From the NCBI GenBank assembly GCA_937900305.1, contig CALCCV010000715.1, positions 1-5,342 of the forward strand: a DNA stretch of 5,342 bases, given 5' to 3'. Under the pieces are notes generated by a model. It saw nothing but the letters and a program-made list of their open reading frames with translations, ran no database searches and had not been told where the DNA came from. Of this stretch, positions 1 to 5,342 are shown one piece after another (position 1 is the stretch's first letter; every line of letters begins with the position of its first letter). The DNA comes from an uncultured Pseudobdellovibrionaceae bacterium (GTDB taxonomy: Bacteria > Bdellovibrionota > Bdellovibrionia > Bdellovibrionales > Bdellovibrionaceae). The translations under genes were made by a program, and so were the position numbers.

Positions 1-1
1 A

Positions 2-235
2 AGAATTCAATCGAATGACAGGGGTTTGCCCAATCAGTTCCAGTACGGATTTAACTATCCTCTTTTATTGAAAGTGATGTCGTCAGCAAGGTACTTGGAA
101 TCGAGCGAGTCAATGAGCCCGAAAATCGAGTGTGAAACGAAGGTGCCATTCAAGCGTTGGTCGCCGCGGGAGGATTATTCGCCGAAGCTATACATCTTCG
201 ATAAATCTTTGATTTATGAAATTGAAATTAAATGA
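2..235 (+). CDS. 3' end of an unrecognised gene (partial, hypothetical)
   Basis: This frame is open from the first complete codon of the window to a TGA at 233-235, giving about 77 residues. The only start-like codon near the left edge is a TTG at 26 without a visible Shine-Dalgarno, so it is more likely the C-terminal part of a gene that begins outside the window. The peptide is mixed hydrophilic and aromatic, ends in an alternating segment (KLYIFDKSLIYEIEIK), and has no motif, membrane span or signal peptide that I recognise. It stops 47 nt before the LysR-type gene on the same strand, and the candidate promoter of that gene overlaps its last codons. It could instead be a chance open frame, since 77 codons is within what non-coding DNA can give. 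Confidence 0.35.
   Translation, partial: RIQSNDRGLPNQFQYGFNYPLLLKVMSSARYLESSESMSPKIECETKVPFKRWSPREDYSPKLYIFDKSLIYEIEIK
201..217. promoter_or_regulatory. 17-bp palindrome, candidate operator upstream of the LysR-type gene
   Basis: ATAAATC-TTT-GATTTAT is a perfect inverted repeat with 7-bp arms and a 3-nt centre. It lies 65 nt upstream of the regulator's ATG and just upstream of the candidate -35 box at 222. Dyads in this position are typical of autoregulatory LysR binding sites, but the spacing does not give the classical T-N11-A core, so assignment to this regulator is inference. It also lies within the preceding open frame, so it could be coincidental in AT-rich DNA. Confidence 0.35.
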
Positions 236-250
236 CTTATTGGTTAGAAA
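222..250 (+). promoter_or_regulatory. candidate sigma70-type promoter for the LysR-SEDS pair
   Basis: TTGAAA (222-227) matches the -35 consensus at five of six positions. It is followed after exactly 17 nt by TAGAAA (245-250), which matches the -10 consensus at four of six. Transcription would start near 257, leaving a leader of about 25 nt before the ATG at 283. No competing promoter of similar quality was noticed in the short intergenic stretch. This is a sequence match only. Confidence 0.45.
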
Positions 251-282
251 AAATGAAACTATGAAAAGGCACCTTTTTTGGC

Positions 283-1182
283 ATGGGTCTTGACCCACTT
301 ATTCACTTTGAAGCGATTGCTCGGCACTGTAGCCTCAAAGCTGCTGCAACTGAACTTCATCTTTCTCGACCGGCGATAACACACTCTCTAAAGAAACTCG
401 AGTCGGGCTTAGGTGTTTCGCTTTGCCTTCGCTCTCGTTCAGGATTTCGTCTGACTGAGGCCGGCGGTAAACTCTATCTTGTGTGTCAGGAAATTCGCGC
501 AAGACTCCAGACCTACGAAGAATGTCTTTTGAGCGACGAGGCATTCGATAGAGTCTTGAACGTCGGAATGATCGACAATTTTCAAAATCCATATTTGGAT
601 AAGGCCATTCCTAAGTTGATAAAGACCTTTCCAAAATTAAAGCTCTCACTCCAGGTTTATGAAGCCACGGAGCTTCAGCGGCTTATTCTTGACGGTGAAG
701 TCGATGTCGGACTTGGCATCTTTAATCTTAAGCTCGATCCAATGAGTTATCGTACTGTGGGAACCGAGACGATTGCGCATTTCATCTCGGATAGGCATCC
801 GCTTTGGAGATCCCCAACCAATGTCAGATTAGGCCTAGGTGTAAAAACTTGGGTTGATATTATCAATCGAAATCGAAGCGCCTTAGAAAATGAGATCTTT
901 GGCGGCACGCGATCCCAACAATACCGTTCCTATGCAAGCAATCTGAATTCGGCCCTTCTTTTGCTGCAATCGGGTCAAAGTATTGTGCCGCTCCCGACCG
1001 AATATTTAACTAGCCGAAAATTAAAGTTTAAATTTCGTTCGCTCGATCACATCTTCAAACCTTTTGCCCTGAAGCAAGAAATCGCGTTCAGGCGAGAATT
1101 TCTGAAGGGCTCGCGCGCGTGTACATTTTTCGTGGCTCAGTTTCCAGCCGTTAAGTCGGGATCTTATGATTCTAAAAAATAA
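283..1182 (+). CDS. LysR-type transcriptional regulator
   Basis: This 299-residue protein has the usual length and architecture of a LysR-type regulator. Residues 5-63 form the winged helix-turn-helix: the recognition region runs through CSLKAAATELHLSRPAITHS and LKKLESGLGVSL, and the wing ends in FRLTEAGGKLY. A linker helix follows, then a periplasmic-binding-protein-like effector domain from about residue 90 (VLNVGMIDN, then LILDGEVDVGLGIF at 134-147). The effector is not predictable from sequence. The ATG at 283 is chosen because it gives a standard N-terminus and an in-frame TGA lies at 262-264; the ribosome site is weak (AAAGG about 13 nt upstream). The stop overlaps the next gene by 17 nt, so the adjacent membrane protein is its likely co-transcribed partner. 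Unusually, that target is on the same strand rather than divergent. Confidence 0.93.
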   Translation: MGLDPLIHFEAIARHCSLKAAATELHLSRPAITHSLKKLESGLGVSLCLRSRSGFRLTEAGGKLYLVCQEIRARLQTYEECLLSDEAFDRVLNVGMIDNFQNPYLDKAIPKLIKTFPKLKLSLQVYEATELQRLILDGEVDVGLGIFNLKLDPMSYRTVGTETIAHFISDRHPLWRSPTNVRLGLGVKTWVDIINRNRSALENEIFGGTRSQQYRSYASNLNSALLLLQSGQSIVPLPTEYLTSRKLKFKFRSLDHIFKPFALKQEIAFRREFLKGSRACTFFVAQFPAVKSGSYDSKK

Positions 1183-2086
1183 GTTGCTCACTCGAGATCA
1201 AATATTGTCGCTTTTGGAAATCGTATCTTTGGCGTGGCCGATCGCCGCCATTTTTATGGGAATCAAGATCGCGACTAATTTCGCGATATCGCCATCGGCC
1301 TTCACTTGGAATACCGTCGCGGCATCTATCGGAATTTTATTGAACTTTGGCCTTCGCTCGGACTACATCAATCGCACTTCTTTTGAAAAGACCTTCCCAT
1401 GGTTGGGGATTGGCACTCTGATTGTTGTCGGTGTAACTTTGATATCTCCCGGTTTAGAGGGTGTGCATCGATACATCTCAATCGGCAAATTTATTTCCAA
1501 CCCTTCGGCACAGCTCTCTCCGGTCGCCTTATTTCTTGTGTATTATTTTATTCCGCGGAATTTGTATTTCGCCATTTCGCTGGCAATGGTCCTTTCGGGA
1601 ATTCATTTCTTTCAACCCGATGCAGGTCAAGCCACATCATTTGGTTTTTCGGTCGTGTTCCTGTTTGCATTCGCGAGGAAATTACCACGAGCAGGTCGCA
1701 CCATTGGGTGTTTTTTTCCTTTAGCGTTAGCGCTTGCGACTTGGTTGCGACCGGATCCCCTGCCATCCCTTCCGCATGTCGAAGGAATACTTCATTTATC
1801 GCTTCAATTGGATTGGCCTTGGATAGCTTTGACCTTTTTTCTGCTGATCGGTCTTTTTATTCCTTTTGGAACTCCATTCATCAAGCGAGCACGTGCAGCA
1901 GAAGATATCGTTCTTCCATTGAGTTTGTTATTTTACTTAGCCCTAACATTTGTCGTAACCGAGCTCGGAAACTATCCCGTTCCTGTCTTTGGCGCGGGAT
2001 TTTCTCCAGTTTTGGGATATTACTTGGCGATCGCCGCCTCGGGATGGATGAGAACAACAGACCCTAACGATCCTTCAATGCAATAA
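1166..2086 (+). CDS. Reduced SEDS-like (FtsW/RodA-type) polytopic membrane protein
   Basis: This 306-residue inner-membrane protein has about ten hydrophobic segments (roughly 17-35, 46-62, 78-95, 117-130, 132-148, 155-170, 178-192, 217-234, 246-266, 276-293). Family landmarks appear in SEDS order: GVHRYISIG (99-107) resembles the GARRWIxLG motif, NPS (112-114) the QPSE motif, QPDAGQA (150-156) the QPDLGTA motif, and PVPVFGAGFSPVL (271-283) the C-terminal PxPFxSYGGSSL motif. SEDS proteins polymerise lipid II glycans with a class B PBP. Here the long loop with YQ..R and GSGGxxGKG is missing, which explains a length well below the usual 370-400 residues. The HTDF catalytic motif corresponds to HVEG (204-207), putting Glu206 where Asp is expected. 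Polymerase activity is therefore doubtful; a related transport or regulatory role is possible. It overlaps the LysR gene by 17 nt. Family membership is inferred from motifs by eye. Confidence 0.72.
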   Translation: MILKNKLLTRDQILSLLEIVSLAWPIAAIFMGIKIATNFAISPSAFTWNTVAASIGILLNFGLRSDYINRTSFEKTFPWLGIGTLIVVGVTLISPGLEGVHRYISIGKFISNPSAQLSPVALFLVYYFIPRNLYFAISLAMVLSGIHFFQPDAGQATSFGFSVVFLFAFARKLPRAGRTIGCFFPLALALATWLRPDPLPSLPHVEGILHLSLQLDWPWIALTFFLLIGLFIPFGTPFIKRARAAEDIVLPLSLLFYLALTFVVTELGNYPVPVFGAGFSPVLGYYLAIAASGWMRTTDPNDPSMQ

Positions 2087-2204
2087 AGCTCATTTGCCGA
2101 CCGGATTTCTCGCGATCTCGTCGAAAGGACTCATAGCGTAAGTCGCTAACGGTATCACGAATGAATTTTGAAATTTGCGCGGGTAAAATTCCAGAGAGAA
2201 GCAA

Positions 2205-2657
2205 TTGCTTTTCCATGATCGAAAGTTGGTTCCCGTTCAAAGTACGAGCAGCGGGAGATCACGCGCAGATTTTTGCCGAACGCGGCTTTTCGTGTTCGAT
2301 TGGTTACAGAACTGGGAACCATACGTAGCAGCTCAAAGGGCCGTCACCTCAGGCAAGCGCCAGAGCCCCTTGGTCGCAGTCTCCCCCGGTCAGCAGTGCC
2401 AATATGTCACGAAAGTCCTTGGGACATTTCGCGTTCGCCTGCCGATGAGGATCGAAATTGAGTTCTCATCTAAAGAGCTCCAATGGCTTTTGGATGGATA
2501 TGAATTTCCCGGCCATTCGGATCTTGAGAATTTCTCGAGCGAATTAATAAATGTCACTTGGATCACGGGTTGCAAACTAATTGGACATCTATGTTCTGAA
2601 CAAGAAAAGGCGAAATGTTCGAGTCTCGCGGACTCTCTTCACAAAGGTATCGAATAG
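2205..2657 (+). pseudogene. Decayed IS66-type TnpB remnant in an open frame
   Basis: This frame starts at a TTG with no clear ribosome site and runs 150 codons. Residues 73-111 resemble the C-terminus of the IS66 accessory protein TnpB: GTFRVRLP matches the GxFxxP segment, and EIEFSSKELQWLLDGYEF plus GHSDLENF matches the terminal EIEL..EELxWLLxGxD...H..L. Earlier, RLFVF (27-31) recalls the TnpB LFVF strand. The stretch between these, rich in Gln, Ser and Pro, does not align with the family's Kxxxxxxxxxgxxlwy KRLE core, and the N-terminal DMR motif is absent, so the gene is decayed. Past about 2562 the frame is antisense to the protease gene and its residues are probably not meaningful. No tnpA or tnpC neighbour is present. 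An alternative is an unrelated short orphan gene. Confidence 0.4.
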
Positions 2658-4182
2658 CTTTCTGGGTTTCTTTTAAGTCACGATCCGCTTTGATGATGAA
2701 GCCAAGTGCTGCAAGGTGAGTACCCATACGCGGATCTGACGGTGCCAGGGCTCGGTATACATTCCCAGCATAAGTCTGTTTCCAAAGCCCATATATTTTA
2801 GCATTGCCAATAAGCCAGTCTACAGCTGAACCCACCGAATACATGAAGCACTCTGGAATCTTCTTTTCCCAGAGCTTTCCATTTGCGATCGCCATAAGGT
2901 CTAAATCTCCACAAAAATTTGTTTGAGGTGCCGGAGGTGATGGCTGATAAAGTGACTGAAAGTTTGCAATATCAGTTGAGCCAAGATGCTGGAGTTTGCC
3001 GGCGAGGTTAAACGGTGGATAGCCCATCACGGTGGTGCCAGGGTTTTCAACTGTTCCCTCCCATGCACCGGCGAAGTTGTGCGTCCATCCAAGAAAATGA
3101 CCCATTTCGTGATGTAAAAGCCATTTCACAAGTGGCGTAGAATCTTTTCTCCAAATCTGAGAGTATTTTGCGAGTTGCGAAAACCCACTGAGGACTTCGG
3201 TCAAAGTGGTTGGATTTTCAACGAGGGCGAGTTCAGTATCTGAACCCTCTTTGGCTTTTGACTCGTCTGCGTCGTTGTAAATATAGATGATCCCACCGAG
3301 AACATTTCCGTTGGCTGGGTCTGCAACAACTTCCGTTGTTCCATGGAAGCCAGTCCAGGTGAATCGCGCGCCTCCTCGCCATTGGATACAGAGACGATTT
3401 GTCACGAGACAATCAGGAATTTCGATCTGTGTTTTTCCCAGAAACTTATAATAGCCATATCCAAAAGCCTTGTTCCATTCTTCGAGCGTATAATGCAATA
3501 CAGATAGATAACGATCCGGGAATTCAAAATTGACGATGACTTCTCTCACGTCGCTTTCAACGGCATGGTTTAAATAATATCGAGGACCCGGAAATTTTTG
3601 AATATCGAAATTAAACAGGGCTTTCAGAGAAGCGTCGCCGATCATCCGACTCCCCTCGGGGGTGATGTTAAAACCGTTCAGCAGTTGTGCTCCAACCGCG
3701 AATCTTTTATCGGGAAGATTGTCTCGCGCCGGTAGGAGAATAAGGTTACGTTTTTTTTCTGAAAAGTATAGGATGGCTCGCTCGTCGCTCATCTCAACAA
3801 TTTGGAAACTGTCATTTTCGGACCCAGCTCCCCACGCGAATGGATCCAGTCTCAACGGCTCAGAAAAATCAATAGAAGATGATTTCCACTCGATGAAACC
3901 GCCTTTTTTTATATCGGCGGAATCTTTAAGAATCGGCACACGGGTCGTCGGCATCACCTCCTCTAGGCTGAGAAGCCCATCAAGACTCTGGAATTTCCAT
4001 CGTTTGACAACAGTTCCAGAAATTTCGCTGCTAGAAACTTCATAAGTTAAAGACGTAACATTTTTCCAACTTGCAATTCGGGACGTTAGGGCTTTGGGCC
4101 AAGCGGCTGCATTTGATTCGGCTCTTGATACCACTGCAGTATAAAGAAAGAACACTAATGACAGAAATTGTAAACATGGCAT
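2563..4182 (-). CDS. Secreted zinc metalloprotease, metzincin, EcxA/DUF4953-like
   Basis: This 539-residue exported protease begins with a signal peptide (hydrophobic core LQFLSLVFFLYTAVV, probable cleavage after SRA near residue 21). Numbering below counts the GTG at 4185 as residue 1. The zinc site HHEMGHFLGWTHN (358-370) is a full HExxHxxGxxH metzincin motif with ligands H359, H363 and H369 and catalytic E360. TTVMGYPP (384-391) supplies the Met-turn, M387. Upstream, LEEWNKAFGYGY (234-245) and ADPANGNVLGG (288-298) resemble the WNxAFexaGf and DPxTGExL segments of EcxA/DUF4953 peptidases. Six mature-chain cysteines (259, 266, 425, 446, 515, 538) lie in three close pairs, which suggests disulfides and an extracytoplasmic location. 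The ATG at 4182 is chosen over GTG 4185 because GGAG at 4188-4191 is 5 nt from it. It lies 43 nt after a lipoprotein gene on the same strand. Substrate is unknown; a role in extracellular or prey protein degradation is inference. Confidence 0.85.
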   Translation of the reverse strand: MPCLQFLSLVFFLYTAVVSRAESNAAAWPKALTSRIASWKNVTSLTYEVSSSEISGTVVKRWKFQSLDGLLSLEEVMPTTRVPILKDSADIKKGGFIEWKSSSIDFSEPLRLDPFAWGAGSENDSFQIVEMSDERAILYFSEKKRNLILLPARDNLPDKRFAVGAQLLNGFNITPEGSRMIGDASLKALFNFDIQKFPGPRYYLNHAVESDVREVIVNFEFPDRYLSVLHYTLEEWNKAFGYGYYKFLGKTQIEIPDCLVTNRLCIQWRGGARFTWTGFHGTTEVVADPANGNVLGGIIYIYNDADESKAKEGSDTELALVENPTTLTEVLSGFSQLAKYSQIWRKDSTPLVKWLLHHEMGHFLGWTHNFAGAWEGTVENPGTTVMGYPPFNLAGKLQHLGSTDIANFQSLYQPSPPAPQTNFCGDLDLMAIANGKLWEKKIPECFMYSVGSAVDWLIGNAKIYGLWKQTYAGNVYRALAPSDPRMGTHLAALGFIIKADRDLKETQKAIRYLCEESPRDSNISPFLVQNIDVQLVCNP

Positions 4183-4187
4183 CACAA

Positions 4188-4191
4188 CTCC
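4188..4191 (-). promoter_or_regulatory. Ribosome binding site of the protease gene
   Basis: On the minus strand GGAG is followed by TTGTG and then ATG, a 5-nt spacing to the ATG at 4182. For the alternative GTG at 4185 the spacing would be only 2 nt. This decides the start in favour of the ATG. Confidence 0.6.
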
Positions 4192-4225
4192 ACTCAGAAT
4201 GAACGTCGCCGTACTAGGTTAACAA

Positions 4226-4708
4226 CTAAATGTCTGCAAGTGACATGCCTGCTCCTAGTGGTCCGGAAAGAAATCGGATTGTTGAAAAACTCAGTTTTCT
4301 AGAATTTTCGTCCCCCGGGCAAGTTTTGCTGTATGGAAAATGAGGGCTGACATATGCTTGAATCGCCGTCATTTTCTTTGGAGGCTCGGTAATTTCAAAC
4401 CAATATGTTTTTACATTTTCGTCGAAGTCAGAATCAATTGAGACATCACCATAATATTGGAATTTCAGTGGGATGGACATTGGAAGGCTCTGGGCAGTCA
4501 CTTTTGGATTTTCAGTTTCTGATTCGACAGTTCCGGGCTGCGCAGTAGGAGTCGTAGGTTCGCTATCACGGGATCCAGATGCAGTTGGCGGAATGAGCGT
4601 TTCGTTCCTCTCCATATTCCCAGAAGATTTCGAGGATCCGCTTGGTGTGCAACCGGAAAAGGAAATGCAAAAAAGGAGACTTAAAATAAAATTATTGCCC
4701 ACCTTCAT
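4226..4708 (-). CDS. Small lipoprotein of unknown function
   Basis: This 160-residue protein has a type II signal sequence. A hydrophobic core (FILSLLFCIS) leads to FSGC, with Cys20 as the probable lipidated residue, although Phe at -3 is less usual than Leu. Residues about 21-75 form a Ser/Thr/Pro/Glu-rich linker (for example PTTPTAQPGTVESETE), a common spacer between a lipid anchor and a folded domain. The C-terminal 80 residues alternate hydrophobic and polar positions (FQYYGDVSID, VKTYWFEITEPP) and look like a small beta domain with one Cys near residue 130. I recognise no family. Start: ATG 4708 has GAGG(GG) 6 nt upstream; a GTG at 4720 would lie upstream of that site and is rejected. 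The protease gene begins 43 nt downstream without an obvious terminator between, so the two are probably co-transcribed. The last stretch (SFSTIRFLSGPLGAGMSLADI region) is unlike the rest, so a late frameshift is possible. Confidence 0.75.
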   Translation of the reverse strand: MKVGNNFILSLLFCISFSGCTPSGSSKSSGNMERNETLIPPTASGSRDSEPTTPTAQPGTVESETENPKVTAQSLPMSIPLKFQYYGDVSIDSDFDENVKTYWFEITEPPKKMTAIQAYVSPHFPYSKTCPGDENSRKLSFSTIRFLSGPLGAGMSLADI

Positions 4709-4712
4709 ACAT

Positions 4713-4718
4713 CCCCTC
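4713..4718 (-). promoter_or_regulatory. Ribosome binding site of the lipoprotein gene
   Basis: GAGGGG reads on the minus strand immediately before ATGT and the ATG at 4708. Its GAGG core is 6 nt from that start. It lies downstream of the alternative GTG at 4720, so the ATG is the better start. Confidence 0.6.
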
Positions 4719-4753
4719 ACGCAATCGTCGATCGAGCCACTCTATCGACCTGA

Positions 4754-5342
4754 AACATATACCAGCGCAGGACCTGGAATGGCCTTTTTGTTTACGCCAT
4801 CGATGGCATTCAACTCACCCTTCCGAGATCTGAAGATATCGTCAGGTGAGCAAGTATCGAGAGTCCTACATGCCGAAAATGTTCATGACTCAAGCCTTGG
4901 ATGTCATCAACGGGACGGTAAAGAATATGCGCGAACATCCCACCCTCAATGCGATTGCCAATGCAGACGACATGATCCAAGGCCTAGAGGACAACTTGTT
5001 GACCCTCTATGACCGACTCTACCCAACCCGCAAGATCATCCACCGACATAATGAGTTTTCAAGCTTTTTCCTATTTCGTCTGCGCGAGAGCGTAATGACG
5101 GAAATGCGGGTGATTTATAAATCCAAAAGACGTCGCATGACTGTAGACGTCGACGGAATCACAGTGCACTTGATCAAGATCCGAAATCCAAAGTCCGGCG
5201 AGTGGGATTACTTTGCTTCAAACATGCCGTTGAGGCTAGTGACCGATACCCATATTCGCAAGCTCTACAACCTGCGTTGGGAGGTTGAAAACACATTTCG
5301 CGACTTCACTCAGACGATTCGATTGGAGGAGTGGCACTCGAA
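4754..5342 (+). pseudogene. IS4-family transposase, frameshifted, 5'-truncated, runs off the window
   Basis: Two frames on the + strand carry consecutive parts of one DDE transposase. The frame from 4754 to a TGA at 4847-4849 contains TWNGLFVYAIDGIQLTLPRS, with the first catalytic Asp at 4802-4804 (AIDG). The next frame, open from 4834 and with an ATG at 4870, continues with QVSKYRESYMPKMFMTQALD and stays open to the window end. It holds LYDRLYP, the second Asp at 5011-5013, and YNLRWEVENTF, the Glu at 5287-5289 in a Y-2-R-3-E arrangement. The Lys expected seven residues after the Glu in the YREK signature is Thr. A frameshift or small deletion lies near 4831-4849. An in-frame stop at 4751-4753 and the lack of any N-terminal DNA-binding part show that the 5' end is gone. 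No terminal inverted repeat was identified. It lies head-to-head with the lipoprotein gene. Confidence 0.82.

Noticed and set aside
335..592. 85-codon minus-strand frame opposite the LysR helix-turn-helix region
   Set aside because: The + strand codes a clear LysR DNA-binding domain here; the antisense peptide has no recognisable features.
1399..2067. 222-codon + frame inside the SEDS-like gene, and shorter ones at 1461-1724 (+) and 1548-1766 (-)
   Set aside because: They lie within a gene whose own frame gives coherent membrane segments and family motifs. Their peptides are rich in Ser, Arg and Cys without motifs, as expected of shifted frames.
2134..2148. Hairpin TAGCG-taagt-CGCTA downstream of the SEDS-like gene as a terminator
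   Set aside because: The stem is only 5 bp and no run of T follows on either strand.
2199..2210. 12-bp palindrome AAGCAATTGCTT
   Set aside because: It has no loop, no T tract and no gene start within reach; palindromes of this size can occur by chance.
3662..4045. 127-codon + frame opposite the protease gene
   Set aside because: It is antisense to a well-supported protease coding region, has no recognisable content and no ribosome site.
4727..4749. Inverted repeat GTCGAT / ATCGAC with 11-nt spacer upstream of the lipoprotein gene
   Set aside because: Six-bp arms separated by 11 nt are weak, and the site lies at the edge of a decayed transposase, so neither an operator nor an IS terminal repeat can be supported.
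4473..5012. 179-codon + frame spanning the lipoprotein antisense and the transposase remnant
   Set aside because: Its first half is antisense to the lipoprotein and its second half is out of frame with both recognised transposase segments.
1..5342. CRISPR arrays, tRNA or rRNA genes, riboswitches
   Set aside because: No regularly spaced repeats, cloverleaf-like tRNA features or conserved rRNA sequence were seen on either strand.

Overview
The window looks like chromosomal accessory DNA from a Gram-negative bacterium. It encodes an HTH regulator of the LysR family, a divergent SEDS-type membrane protein, a lipoprotein with a signal peptidase II-like lipobox, and a secreted zinc metalloprotease resembling the EcxA/DUF4953 group. 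Many secreted metzincins and lipoproteins, together with moderate base composition, would fit Bdellovibrionota or a related former deltaproteobacterial lineage. That assignment is inference, because no rRNA or marker gene is present.

Left part (1-2086, + strand). The window opens inside a reading frame that ends at 235 and may be the 3' end of an unrecognised gene. A good sigma70-like promoter candidate (222-250) and a perfect 7-3-7 palindrome (201-217) lie just upstream of a full-length LysR-type regulator (283-1182). The regulator overlaps by 17 nt a 306-residue polytopic membrane protein (1166-2086). That protein carries the landmarks of the FtsW/RodA (SEDS) fold but lacks the long extracellular loop of the glycosyltransferases and has Glu where their catalytic Asp would be. 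The two genes are probably co-transcribed.

Middle (2087-2562). No convincing intact gene is present. A + frame here carries what looks like the C-terminal third of an IS66-type TnpB, decayed and running into the antisense of the protease gene.

Right part (2563-4708, - strand). A two-gene unit encodes a small lipoprotein (4226-4708) followed 43 nt later by an exported metzincin protease (2563-4182) with an HExxHxxGxxH zinc site and a Met-turn. Their arrangement suggests a surface or periplasmic lipoprotein made together with a secreted protease.

Right edge (4754-5342, + strand). This is a broken IS4-family transposase. The first catalytic Asp lies in one frame and the second Asp and the Glu in another, so the gene is frameshifted. 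It is also cut at its 5' side and runs off the window. The lipoprotein-protease unit therefore sits between two transposon remnants, which suggests an acquired or rearranged module. The most unusual item is the reduced SEDS-like protein and its overlap with a dedicated regulator.
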